A DNA stretch of 64,000 nucleotides from Delphinapterus leucas (Eukaryota > Chordata > Mammalia > Artiodactyla > Monodontidae). Below are positions 35,062 to 46,925 of the stretch, piece by piece. Position 1 is the first letter of the stretch, and each line of letters starts with the position of its first letter. Location: the NCBI RefSeq assembly GCF_002288925.2, contig NW_022098036.1:35881185-35945184 (forward strand), read 5' to 3'. The position numbers and the translations under genes are program-made. The notes under the pieces were generated by a model. That model did no database searches and was not told where the DNA came from. It saw nothing but the letters and a program-made list of their open reading frames with translations.

Positions 35062-35235
35062 CATTAATTCATTTATTTACTAAAAAGCATTGATTGAGAA
35101 TCCAGTTAGATTCTGAGAATATGCTGGTGAATGAAACAGATATGATGCCTGCTTTCATAAAGCCAACACTCTAAAAGGGAAGGCAGGCCACAAACAGTGC
35201 ACACCAACTTTTAGTTACAAATTATGGCAGAAATA
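35062..35235 (-). mobile_element. L2 3' end, antisense
   Basis: 'TTCATTTATTTACTAAAAAGCATTGATTGAG', 'TGGTGAATGAAACAGATATGATGCCTGC' and 'CATAAAGCCAACACTC' follow the reversed L2 3' end. Confidence 0.7.
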
Positions 35236-36639
35236 GGTCAGTGTTCCTTGGAACAGCTGTTGGTCCATCTGTTTTATATTATATGAAAATATATTTATGT
35301 AGTTATAATAAAGTTGGTACCTATCAGCATGCCACGGGAAAAAGCATAAAACTACTAAAAATAAATATGCTTATTGATATATGACATAAGAAAACAAATC
35401 GTCTCACGCGTTACCACTACTATTGTACTTAGAGAATAAACAGTTTAGAGTACAGCTGATTTGTTTCATCCTGGTATTGTTCCTGAACTTTAAAACATCT
35501 GAATTTCCTCGCCTATGTGAGTATTTTAATAATGCTACAAAAGCACGCACACTCTTCCACAAACATTCAGGTAGTTAAATTCAAACCCAAGTAACATTTT
35601 AACATTCAAGTTCTCCAAGAACACCTACCATGCTTAGCTTTGGGAGACCTGGGAGAGTACGCCACTGACCAGAAGTCTTAAGAGACTTCCCACGATATCC
35701 CACAAGTTTGTTAAAGTGATGGTAGAATTTTAAAGTTTTTCAAACTTGAAGTGAAATGTACTATTTATGCTTCAAGTAGTGTGCTGCAGAGGTCAAGCTG
35801 TAGTAATTTAAGGAATAAGTTTTAAGTAGAAAAATCTTTATTTAAATCCCTAGAATCAATATTCATCACAATAGCTAGGCCAATATTACACAGTAGTTGT
35901 TAAAGCAAGCTTTGTTTTACTAGCCCAACTTCAAAGCAATCGATAAGTCAATAAAATAAATAAAAATCGATAAGAAGCGCAGCTCGCAGACTTCAGACTG
36001 TTAAACGCACTTGAAAACAAGACCTTTATAGCTATCCAAGCCATCAAGAAATATTTTTCACTTACAGAATACTAAGAATATTCTAAACACTCTTCAAGAT
36101 GCGCAAGCTTCTAAACAGATTTAAACTGAAATCTTTGAATACTTTTTAATCACAAAGGAAGATTTCCTAAGTCCATCTGAATTAAGATACTGAGTGGTTT
36201 TGCAGGGTCATTGGAAATACTGGTGAATCTTGTCATTCTCCAGTTTTAAAAGTTAATTCAAAACCACTGCACAGAAGTTTTCATAAGGATGACCCACATC
36301 TATACTACAATGGTATCTTTTGCATGACTTATAACACATGTGCCTGGTATTTACAGCAATCACTTCCTACTCAGAAACCACCATATTGAACTTAACTGTT
36401 TCAACAATTCATTGAGTGACACTGAATAATGTTCCAAATATTTGCCTAGATCTTAATTTTATTCTACTCTAAAGGAAAAAAGCTCTGGAATCCCTTATAT
36501 TTTATCTTTGCTTTTCACCTCACTTCTCTCTCTTTGTAGCATTAAAACTCTTCTAAGTGAGAAAGAGAAGATTCAACTCAGCACAAACTTAAGCATAGAC
36601 ACAAAATAACCAACTCAACTCAGACTTAAGTATAAAAAA
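35236..36639. other. Repeat-free stretch, nothing recognised
   Basis: 1.4 kb of AT-rich unique-looking sequence without open frames of note. Confidence 0.4.
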
Positions 36640-36642
36640 AAA

Positions 36643-36705
36643 GGGAGGAAGGAAGGAAGGAAGGAAGGAAGGAAGGGGAGGGGGAGGGGGAGGGGGGAGG
36701 GAGGC
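36643..36705. repeat. (GGAA)n plus G-rich tract, G-quadruplex motif on + strand
   Basis: About eight GGAA units (36643-36674) run into five G-tracts of 3 to 6 bases separated by single A bases (36675-36701). Four or more G-tracts with one-base loops satisfy the usual G-quadruplex pattern. Confidence 0.93.
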
Positions 36706-36724
36706 AGGCCTTAGCACCTAGGAT

Positions 36725-37165
36725 TTCAGATAACACTTTAATCAGGGGTTCAGATTACATCAGCAAGATTGGGTTTCTCTCCATCTCTGAGTTTTGCCTT
36801 CCACCTGATGGTCTTCAAGCTCAGGCTCCATGAAGTGGTAGGATGGCTGACAACACTGCCAAAGCCCTATCTTCTCGGTTCAAATCCAGAGAAAAGAATG
36901 TGCTTTTCTTCTAAAAGTCCCGCAAAGGGCTCACATGTCCATTGTTAAACCCTTCACCATGGCATAACCAGAAGCAGCCAGAGCTCTACCCGAAAAAACT
37001 AAACCTCAAACCAATTCCCAAGATCACAAGTAGAAACAACTCAATTCAAACTCAGGGCCTGAGAAGTGGGATAAGAATGGTACCCCAGAGGAAAAGTGTA
37101 ATACTGATACCAGGAGGAGAGTGAATGGACACCAGATAGCCAAAGTAACACATTCACTGTGATAC
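36725..37165 (+). mobile_element. Ancient interspersed repeat, family not resolved
   Basis: Blocks 'CTTCTAAAAGTCCCGCAAAGGGCTCACATGTCC', 'CTTCACCATGGC', 'TACCCCAGAGGAAAAGTG' and 'TGGACACCAGATAGCCAAAG' recall a widespread old mammalian repeat with 'ggtcacatgtcc...ctgtggc' and 'aggaaaatg...ggatgctgg.cagcc' segments. I cannot name it safely. Confidence 0.4.
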
Positions 37166-38649
37166 CCCAGCTTAGCACTGGTGCGTGGACATAGAACTAT
37201 GACAGCTCCACCGATTCTGTATTAGGGACCTTAAAGGTAAGAATCCACTGGAAGGGGTGCAAGTAGACCAGTCATGAAGCTTCATTTGCATAGAGAACCC
37301 ACTCTTTTTATTTAAATTGCATATCATTAGGGGTGACTTGAGTGAAGCAGATGACAAAATTAATACAGGCTCCCCCAGGTCATCCCTTGAAGAAGTCACC
37401 ATTACAGGACAGGGTTAGGGCTGGCAACTAGGAGAAGGAAGAAAGGATCATTTCTGTTCACGTTTTTCCAATTATTCAAATTCCAGGTATTATGTTTAGT
37501 TACATAAATATGGTTGGATTAAAAATAATATTTATTAATATTTTTCATTTATATGGAAAAGGACTTAACAGGTTAGACAACTAACTATTAAACTACATTC
37601 CTACCTATACATTATCTCCCCAGAATCCTTTAAAATAAACATTGTACTACACCTCTGTGCACATGGTATATACTCAGAGACCAGATGGAAAGGGAAAACA
37701 AAGGCAGGAAAGACGCTGATAAGAGGAAAAGCGTTAGAAAGGTAAAAGTAAACACATCCTTTGATCTCAATATATTGACTTATCAAGTATACTGGTCAGC
37801 AAAGATCTAGTAATTTCTAAAAATGGTAGAAGTTCATCCATCTCAGGCAGGCAAAAATGTCGCTGAAGACCAGTCTGTGAAGCTTTCCCTGAAACTTAAT
37901 CTTTATCCTGGTACAATGTGAAAGAGCTAATTGAGAAAAAAAACTGAACATCTGGGTGATTCAGTGGAAACCACAACAGACCTTTCACTGCAGAAAGTGC
38001 CTCCAAGATATGAATAACCAATTGCTCCATCCACCTCACAGTGTGTGATTAAACCTCCAGTACATCCAGCTCTATAAAGCCAATCTGAAAGGAGGGCAGG
38101 AAGGGATGCACCTTCAGCAGCCTGAAAACTTAGAACAGGTGAAGTGACACTGGCTGTGACGATAAATCATGCAGCGGCAGCATCACAAGGCTCCGACATC
38201 AGCCAAGTGGCGAACTCAGACAGGCTCTCCTGAAAGAGTTGGAAATGTCAGTGCACCCACTCCTTCCTAACGGAAAGATCCGAGATTGATTATTTCTATA
38301 TGCAAGCAGCAGGGTTCCTGACAGCAGGACCGAGGAGAACCCAACATACTTAATTTAGTATGTCTGTTTTGGTGTACATGTTTATTTTTTGTTTTTTATT
38401 TGCCTCTTAAGTAGCCAGGAGTCAAATTACTGAAGACCATGGGTAGCATTTGGCCACTGGGCAATATTTTTAGTGAAATACATAACTCAGTATCTCCAAG
38501 TTAAAAATAATGATAAATGAAAGTAATGGAGAGATATAGGGAGGAGATTAAAATCTTCCTTTACTCATTATGGGAACTAGGCACTTTTATTTCATGATTT
38601 TTTGGGGTTATATTCTGAATAACAGTATACATAAACATTTCCAGACAAT
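37166..38649. other. Repeat-free stretch, nothing recognised
   Basis: No gene seen. The sequence around 38150-38300 is somewhat GC-richer than its surroundings. Confidence 0.4.
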
Positions 38650-38875
38650 TATAATGAATGACATTTATTGGGAGCATATGACATATATGACATAATCTAA
38701 GTGCTTTGTATGTGTTCACGTGTTTATGCTCACAACAACCCAGAGGTAGAGTTCCTCTTTCACAGGTGAGGAAACTGACACAAAGAGTGTCAAGTCACTT
38801 GCTCAGCTAACACTCCTAGTAAATGGCAGCACTGGGATTAGATCCAAGCCGACTGCATTTTAAGCCTATGTTCTC
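38650..38875 (-). mobile_element. MIR, nearly complete, antisense
   Basis: 'TGACATTTATTGGGAGCATATGACATATATGACATAATCTAAGTGCTTTGTATG', 'CTCACAACAACCCAGAGGTAGAG', 'CACAGGTGAGGAAACTGACAC' and 'AATGGCAGCACTGGGATTAGATCCAAGCC' cover the consensus in reverse. Confidence 0.88.
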
Positions 38876-40689
38876 ATTTATAGGCAGTTTAGCTTCATTT
38901 TGGTTTATATATGAACCAAAAAGAATGGAGTTGAGAGAATTTCTACTCAGAATTCTGTAACTCTCAGAGGATACCAAATTTTTATGCAGACTTTGCAAAT
39001 CTGGATGCAGATCTCTACGATATAGATAGTTACATCCACATCCAAACATAATTGTGATATAGTGGTGGTTCACAGCTGCACCCCAGGTGCCCTCATCTGT
39101 TAGGACTACATTATCTAAGACGTACAGAACTCCACTGGGCTTAATAGATTTAAATCAATACCTTGAATTAACACCAGGAAACGAATGTTGCAAAGACACA
39201 GACAGGTCGGCGTGTTAGAAACTGTATTTATGAAAGAAAATTACAACCTTTTCGGTGAAGTTTTCATTACCAAGGAATGCATGTGTGTGTACATGTGTGT
39301 GTATTGGGACATGGGTGTACATGTATATACACTGAATAATGTCTACATAAATGTGTATCTATGAAAGGAGACATTGATTAGACAGCAACACCTTCAATGG
39401 AGATAAAATACCTCTTATAGGAATTAAATTTAAGTTTTTGTGAATTTTCTCTACATGGGAGAATGAAGGTTCAACTCACTCTGCCAGTAGAACTGCATCG
39501 GAAAATCAAGACTAATTCCTCAGTTTTTAGTCACAGCTTGCATTTTTACTGTTTTTATTTCAGGGAAACATTTGGGGGAAACTAAGAGTCTTCAGCTTTC
39601 AAAGGGTAGAATATGTTATGTCTTGCATTGCTTTAAGATTTTAGCATTTGCAAAGTACTGCAGCATACATTATCAAACGAGCTAATTCTTTCATCTGTAT
39701 AGGGACATTATATTAAAGCCTTAGCTTAAGAAAACAGACAGTATTTCTGATTCCATTCCATTGCGTTCTGGTTGACTATTTTTTCTAAGTGAGCAATACA
39801 GTCTTTCACCAAAAGGGCATCTTGAACTTTCAGCCAGCAAATAAAGGCTTTACTCTCTACAGGACAAATGTTTGAACCAATATCACTCTTTATGGACTCT
39901 ATAACTACTCCTGAATTAAAACAAAATATATTTCATACGGACCCTAATTAAAATTTTGGAAAACAATAATTAAGTCTCAATTATTTACAGGTCATGATGC
40001 TTACTTAGAACCAATCCATATGCTTTACCTAGGCAACTGAGCCTAAAGTTACTCTGTGGAATTGACATTGATGGCAATAAGCAGCTCTTCTTTGTATTTA
40101 AGTTTGCCATTGAGTCCTTTATTTGAAAAGTGGGATGTGCCTTCTTTTTGGAATCTTCAGAGTGCTGTCTGCAAGGCTGTGGGAGGCCAGGATGGAGCCG
40201 GAGAAGAATGACCGTCAGCCGCGTGCCACATATGGTGTCAGGCTCTTAGGATCTGCAAAGGGCTTCTAAAAAGAAGTCTTTTGTTAATGTCTCCTCAGAA
40301 TGGTGGAGACTGAAGACATCAACTTTAGGGTTTACTTTTAAGCCACTACTTTACAGGAGCTAGGAGGTGTTTATCATGCTCTTGGTCATCAGCACATGGC
40401 TTCATCACAGGCTTATTTTGGTAAATTCTGTTGTTTCTTGCTGAACGGTGTAGTTACCCACTTCATCCTCCCTCCCTCCTATCTCTTCATCAGGAAGGAG
40501 ACAAGGACCACATTCTGTTCACTTCTTCACAGTAGCCAGAATGGTGTTTTATGCATAATAGACACTTGGTGTTTGAAATCTGTTCTCGTTTACAAATATT
40601 ATTTTTGTATAACTACTTTTTTGTGATCCCACAACAAAATTTGTTGAAATCCTTTTATAAATCTTAGCTTGTAATAAATAAAACTGGTC
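38876..40689. other. Nothing recognised
   Basis: 1.8 kb without a recognised repeat or gene. A short TGTG-rich patch lies at 39283-39302. Confidence 0.4.
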
Positions 40690-40719
40690 TATTTTTCCTG
40701 TGAAATTATCTTTCCTTCT

Positions 40720-40970
40720 TAGAGTCCTAAGAAGTTACTCTCTAACAGTTCAAACTCCACTCCAGGATTCCAAACGCTCCAGCATCGCAATCAAGGGTGA
40801 GGTGCTCCATGATCCAGCCCTACCTTCCTTCCAGGCGGCTTCAGGAATGGCGGACCTCATCAGTCCCTTGACATTCCAAGGGCATGCTCATCACTCATCC
40901 CTGCTGATGCTCTTCCCTCACTTTCCAGTCTTGGAAGGTGCAATTCCTGATCATCTTTTAAGGCCCAGCA
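40720..40970 (+). mobile_element. Probable L2 ORF2 fragment
   Basis: 'GAGGTGCTCCATGATCCAGCCCTACC' and 'CTGCTGATGCTCTTCCCTCAC' match L2 'ctacatgatctggcccc' and related blocks. The 138-codon open frame at 40700-41116 spans this and the next fragment and is not a gene. Confidence 0.6.
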
Positions 40971-40974
40971 TTGG

Positions 40975-41530
40975 TACTCCTTTATTCAACAAATACAGAT
41001 GTCTTTACTGTGAAATAGATGCCAATCACAAGAAACTGGGAATAAAATGTCAGGCAAAAACAGACACTATCCCTTCCTTCATGGAGCTTACAGTCAGTGG
41101 GGGAGTCAGATATTGAATAATCCATCACGTCAATGGATGTATAATTGCAAGGACTATGGAAGGGAAAGAATTGAGCCCTTGAGAGTTGATAACAAAGGAA
41201 CCAGACCTAGTGTGGGGCATCAAAAAAGCTTCCCTGAGGAAGGTACACTTTAGATGAGATGGGAAGTGAAAATCAAGGTAAAACAGATGAAAGAACGGGA
41301 CACTGGGATGCAGCAGGAAATATATCTGAACAGCGTGGAGGGAAAGAACATGAAGAGTTCAAGACACTGAATGAAGGCCAATGTGGGAGAGGAAAAGAAA
41401 GGAAGCTAGAGAAGTAGGCTGGGCTGAGACCATGATTTCATGGGAATGATTTTAGACTCCTACAGCTTAAGTGCAACGAGAAACCACTGAAACCTTCTCC
41501 ATGGAGCCATGTCCTGCTTTCCGGGAGAGA
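40975..41530 (-). mobile_element. L2 LINE fragment, antisense
   Basis: Starts with the reversed 3' end 'TTTATTCAACAAATACAGATG', then 'CTATCCCTTCCTTCATGGAGCTTACAGTCAGTGGG', 'AAAGCTTCCCTGAGGAAGGTACACTTTAGATGAGATG', and 'AACGAGAAACCACTGAAACC', in reversed L2 order. It meets a sense L2 tail to tail. Confidence 0.8.
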
Positions 41531-41559
41531 AGTAAGCTCTCCCTCCTCTGACGTTCAGC

Positions 41560-42240
41560 TGTACAATATCTGTATCCTTCTCATGGCACCATCACATTCT
41601 ACCTTGTTCTATGGGCATTTGTGAGCATCCCTTTACACATCTTGCCTTACTTGGCACCTGCACAGCATACTGCCTACAACTCTTCAGTAAATATTGTCTT
41701 ACTGGAATAATGATCCGCCCTTCAGTGATCAAAGATTCTTTTATCTTGAACTACCAAATGACTAACAAACCTCTATTTTCATATATTAATTTAATACTCT
41801 AACTTCTGAATTCTGAATGCTTAGCTATTGCTGGAATTAAATTAGTTTTACCTCTTAGACTTGGCCATAAAGCAAAATATAGAACTTTAATTTTTGGAAT
41901 TTTGCATCTCTCTTTTCAATTACTTTTATCATTTGATAATTACAAGATCCTTTCTTCCACCCTTTTCAAGGTAATTTATCTACTATGCATGAGAAATCTT
42001 TCTTTTTGTATGTATTACCTGGTGTTAAGCTTTCCATCATATTGAACGCTCCTTATCAGAACTGATTAAGGGAAAGCAGGTTGCCATCCTGTTTTCTGTC
42101 TTGTTTTTCTATCATTACACTTATTAAATCACTTGAATCATATTGTTTTTTCAAAAGGTTTTTAGAAGATTTTAATAGCATCTTCATTGTCCGTCAAGAT
42201 TTTTTACCCTAAATAGATGCTCAATAAATGTTTGTTGAGA
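41560..42240 (+). mobile_element. L2 fragments, 3' end
   Basis: 'TACACATCTTGCCTTACTTGGCACC' near 41635 and the terminal 'AGATGCTCAATAAATGTTTGTTGAG' at 42213-42237 are L2 blocks. The DNA between them is too diverged to be sure it is one copy. Confidence 0.5.
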
Positions 42241-42600
42241 AAAGGAGGAAGGAAGTGAGAAGGGGAGGGAGCGATCATCTCTATCATGCCCACCTTCATA
42301 TTTTGCTGCTTTAAATTAAATTTTACAGTAACTCTTGGCTATGCTTTTAAATTGATTTTTTAATATTTTTCCTAATCCATTGGATCCCACTTTTCTTTTC
42401 TACATCTCAAGATTTTTTTAACCATAAGACTATGAGTAAGCAGAGAAGGTGGGGAGGCAGAGAAATGAGGAGAGTTGGTCAAGAACGATAACACGGATGC
42501 AGCCCAGTGCCTAGGATGGCCAACGAGAGAAGCTCAATCCTGAGGAGACAACACTCGAATATCTGATGGGTCACCAGAGCTGCTACTGATGCAACTGGTA

Positions 42601-42625
42601 TGACATGACATGACATGACATGACA
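42601..42625. repeat. (TGACA)5 pentanucleotide repeat
   Basis: Five perfect TGACA units, with a further TGACA-like start upstream (GGTA before). Confidence 0.95.
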
Positions 42626-45600
42626 GTGATATTCTGAATGGTGGTCTAACAAGCACACTGGTGGCATTGGTATGACTGCTTCCTCATCTTCCTCTTATCC
42701 CTGTGCAACTTTAAATGTATTCATATTAACGGTGGCAACCTGAAAATTGCTCTACCTCGTGAATCTTTAGTGGCTAACATATTTCCTTCTAAGGAATTTG
42801 TCTCACGTCAGGGCAAAGTATATTCCAGAAAATGCATAAAGGGTCCCAGAATGGAACACTAGAAATTATGTATGTCAGCCACTTATAAAATGTGGTTCAT
42901 GAAGGGGAGGGTAAGAGGGAATTGTGCCTGGACTACTCCTCCAACTTCAACCCGAGAAGCTCTACTTCTATTACTGTTTCATCTGTTTATGCATCTGGGT
43001 AAGACATATTTGCAGGAAGTCTCCTCAGCTTTAAAACAATAATATGTAGAAGGTTTTACATTTACTTGGTTTTTGATGAGAGAAAGAAATATTTAAGAAT
43101 TACAATCCAGCCATCTTGGCTGTAAGAAAGACCTGCCAACTAGAGGAGTCCACTATCCGGGCAAAGGATTCCCAGGCAACGTTAAACAGGGGCTTCCTGA
43201 GTAGAGAGTCTATTATCTCCCTAATTCAATGAGGAACCATGATGTCCTGGGGCTGCAAAGCAAAACATAATGCTTGCAGAAGGAGCTGTGCTTTATCGCT
43301 CTGTGTAATGGGCAGCCTGTGTTTTATAGTAAGGGCATGCTTTTTCAAGTGGATGCTTTTGAAATACCCCTGAATGAAGGTTCATAAAAAGAAAAGGTAA
43401 GTATAATAAGTAAGCTGACTGAATAAATAAGAATACTCAAGGCCTATGCATATTATACCACATGAGACAAGTACTGTGAAATACTGGCACTGTTTTTTTT
43501 TTTGTTTTTTGAAATGCATCAAAGAGGTCAGCCTGGAGAAGTGCTGTGGGGTGGCATCCCCCATTTATGTGGCCCTACTCCAAATCTCATGAGTAGCAAG
43601 AGCAACGAAGGGCTTTGACCACCTGGCCACGTGTTAGCAGCAAGGGCTGCCTCTGGTGGAAGTCAGGCACAGAGTTAGGGAGACGATGGCAACATTATTC
43701 TGTAACACCTTCTGAGTGTTACTACAAAGTGACAATATTGTTTTTAGCCCATTTCCCTTAACCAGATTGACAGAATTACAGGTTGACATTATTGTGAAAT
43801 TTTATGATGTATCATGTTAACTGTGCCAGTTTGATTAGCCTTGACTGACAGCTTGTACCTGAACAGAAAGTGAAATACCTCAAAAATATAACACCAGAGG
43901 ATCTCACATGACTTTCACAATAAACAAAATCTCTAGCTAATTTTTAACTAACTAGGAATTTCATCCTAACGTCATTCTATTAAAATTTCATTTCTTTCAA
44001 CCTTATCTTGAGGTTGAAACTGGAGGAAAATAAATCCAGTCTGCAGTTATAAAATCATGGTTTGCTTTCTGAGACTTTAAATGCATTAGGAACAGACTGC
44101 TTGCCTAATGTGGCCCTGGCCTGCATTACCATCAGAGGAAACAGATGTACCTCAGGCCTGGCATCCCTACACAAAGCCCAGGCTGAGATATGAAGCCTTC
44201 AAAAACACAGTAGAGAAAGACGGGCACAAGCACCTATCACCAAACCTCTGCAATGCTTCTCTCTTACAGCATATCCTCATCTGTTAATGAAACAGAAGTT
44301 GATCTAGACTGCCTAGTAAATGAAGCAGAGGGGTTGTACTTTCCCCTCTGGCTCCAGGATGAATTGGACCTACGATTCAATCTGGAATGAGATTGGTAGT
44401 TTCCACTCATCTTACAGATTAAAGCCATTCATGTTGCAGAATCTGGACATACTAGGAGGTACAATTAGACACCACTTGTAGATTCCACTTGCCACCTGAC
44501 TTGTAAACACATTCATAAAAAGTGGGACTTGATCCAAACAGTCCCCTCCAATCAAGAATCTGCTTTACTTCCTTCTTTGTATCTCTGGAAATCTGTAACA
44601 ATTACGCCACCAGTTCAAAAGCACTGCATCACAAAAGGATTATCCAGATGCTTCTGAGTTGTGTTCTTTGTGGCATAGAGTGGAAACATTAGCTTCCCAC
44701 AAAATGAGTGCCTGCGCTCTGTGACAGACCAGATTCTAAGCGCAGAGTATCCAGTTATGGAGAAAAGCAAACCACCTCTAGAAACTTCAGTGTGCAATTT
44801 TTTTAAAACTTTTTTCTTTTCAGTGTAGATGGTACATCAGGAAGGCTTTTGTTATTATTTTTATTTCCTGGAGGAACAGCACTTGATTATCCAATTTGCA
44901 GGGAGGAAATGCAACTGCTGAGATGCACTGGGGCATATTGTGTTAACACACCCACACCACTGCCTGCTCGCATAAAGCACGTGTCCATTTATTCATACAT
45001 GCGTTTGAACTTAACAAATCTGTTAATCCCATAAAGTGTTCACTCAAAAGAAAAACATGCTTAACACCTCTTTCTTGAAGATTCTACATGTTTTAGGCTG
45101 GTTTCTTCCTAGCTTTGCTGTGCTTCCTAGGGGTAACAACCCTTGCTTTGGATTTCTTCTCTCCACTTCCATTCCAGACCCAGGCAAGTGAAATATGATC
45201 CTGGGATAGAAAGCATGCTTGTACCTCCAGGGTCTATTTTCTAGAGTTTTGGTTTACACTGATAACCTGAACTGTGAATATTACATAGACCCTCAGGCTA
45301 ATAGTGGACAGTCTTGGCAGGTAACATGAACACAGACAATTTTAAAAGCGGTGATAGTTATATTCGAGGTTTCTAGAATGAAAGCCCTACACATACACTG
45401 AGTCTCTTTCCTGATGGGACTGGCCATGAAATAGGCAGCTCCCAGAAAGCTGTGGAAAGAGAGCTCTAACTCTGCTTCCCTTAAGAGGATGGCTAGTAGT
45501 ACAAAAGACTGCATGCGCTGAGAAACTCAAGTCTGTGACCGGGAGATCTGTTAGACAGGAGTCTCTGGGTAGGGGCAGCATCTTAACGGGAAAGACAGTC

Positions 45601-45740
45601 AGGCTAAAAAGGACCAGAGCGTGGTAGTGTATAGAGATGGGGAGCTGGCTTATCAAAGGTTATTAAAGGCACCCTGCTGGGTTTTATGAAGGGCAGGGTG
45701 TTATAATCACAGTTTTACCAGGGCTGGATCAGGCATGAAA
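42626..45740. other. 3.1 kb repeat-poor block
   Basis: No recognised transposon remnant apart from an oligo-T run at 43490-43510. No gene-like frame. The stretches 43100-43340 and 44030-44190 look well preserved and could be constrained, but this is impression only. Confidence 0.35.
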
Positions 45741-45741
45741 T

Positions 45742-45747
<6 letters not shown>

Positions 45748-45787
<40 letters not shown>
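45748..45787. repeat. (TG)20 microsatellite
   Basis: Twenty uninterrupted TG units (40 bp), flanked by TATATA-rich DNA on both sides including the palindrome CACATATATATGTG near 45803. The longest pure dinucleotide run in the window. Confidence 0.97.
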
Positions 45788-45788
<1 letters not shown>

Positions 45789-45824
45789 CTATATATGTCT
45801 TTCACATATATATGTGCTTTAGCA

Positions 45825-45955
45825 CCCCCATTTTCTCATCTGCAAGACAGGAATGATGAAACAGATTATAAGGATTAAGTGCCATAATCTATGTGAAGCA
45901 CTTGCCATAGTACTTGGTGCATCTCCAACATAAAAAGTTGTTGTGTACCATTATT
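45825..45955 (+). mobile_element. MIR fragment
   Basis: 'CCCATTTTCTCATCTGCAAGACAGGAATGATG', 'AAGGATTAAGTGCCATAATCTATGTGAAGCAC' and 'GCCATAGTACTTGGTGCAT' are ordered sense MIR blocks. Confidence 0.78.
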
Positions 45956-46029
45956 TCTTTCCTTCAATGACTGGGAAATATATAGTTATGCTCTATGAAT
46001 GGTACCCTAACTTCATACAATTATCCTTT

Positions 46030-46105
46030 TATCTGTTCACTTAACATCCATTGACTGACCACTTTCCATGTGCCAGGTACTGTGCTGGGTGGCATTTCAT
46101 GGTTG
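46030..46105 (-). mobile_element. Short L2 3'-end fragment, antisense
   Basis: 'TCACTTAACATCCATTGACTGACCACTTTCCATGTGCCAGGTACTGTGCTGGG' matches the reversed L2 terminus. Confidence 0.6.
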
Positions 46106-46429
46106 AACACTCTCCAGGTTGGCTCATTTCAGACTCAGGTTCCATAATAAGTCAAAATGTGTAAAATGGATTTTTAAAAGTAGTATTGTCATATTACTCA
46201 TTTCCATACAACCATCTCTGAACAATCGGATCAACGTACATAACCTGGACGAGATGACAGATGGCTTTGTGTAGACTTATAGAGGTAAATGTCTTGGAAA
46301 AGATAGACGCTCAAGAAAAGGCTGTCCTTAGTTAACAAGCACTGAGAGTACACAAGAGGATGTATCCAAAATGTCCGAGGCCTACAGCAGGTGAGAAAGC
46401 GCCGCAGGGTCCCGACGCAGAGCTCAGAC

Positions 46430-46625
46430 TCTGGAAGGGTCATTCAGAGCTGGGAGTTCCAAACCAGGCAAACCCTGATCGTGCCGAGCTGTGCAGATAT
46501 CTATCCTCTCGAAACCAGTTTCCTGTTCTGGGCTAAACTGTCATCAGAGGGAGTCTGCAAGGAATATGTGGAAAATGACTGGAAAATCACTAGCACATAA
46601 TAAGTAATCAATAGGTGGTAGATAC
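46430..46625 (+). mobile_element. Possible MIR fragment
   Basis: The end 'AATCACTAGCACATAATAAGTAATCAATAGG' resembles the sense MIR 3' end. The upstream part is weak. Confidence 0.4.
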
Positions 46626-46784
46626 TGTTACTGAGTGATGTGGTCGGTCCCTTCACAAAATTTGATTTCCTTTGAGAGAAGGAAAAAACAAAACCGCACA
46701 CACAAAATTACTGGAAAATATAAATAAAACAAAAAAAATGACAAGTACAAATAATAAAACAAAATATGCCCGTTTGGTGGAACA

Positions 46785-46925
46785 TACATGCACTGAAATT
46801 GAGGAATCCTATGTTCTAATCTGTTTTGCCATTAACTAGTTCTTCGACCATGCATTAGTCTTGAATGTCTCTTAGCTTCCGTTTTCTAACCTAGCAAGTA
46901 CATTCCTTTTAGCTCTAATTCTAAA
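46785..46925 (+). mobile_element. MIR fragment
   Basis: 'TTTTGCCATTAACTAGTTCTTCGACC' and 'TCTCTTAGCTTCCGTTTTCTAACC' follow the sense MIR core. Confidence 0.6.

Noticed and set aside
40700..41116. 138-codon open frame
   Set aside because: Spans sense and antisense L2 fragments; explained by the LINEs.
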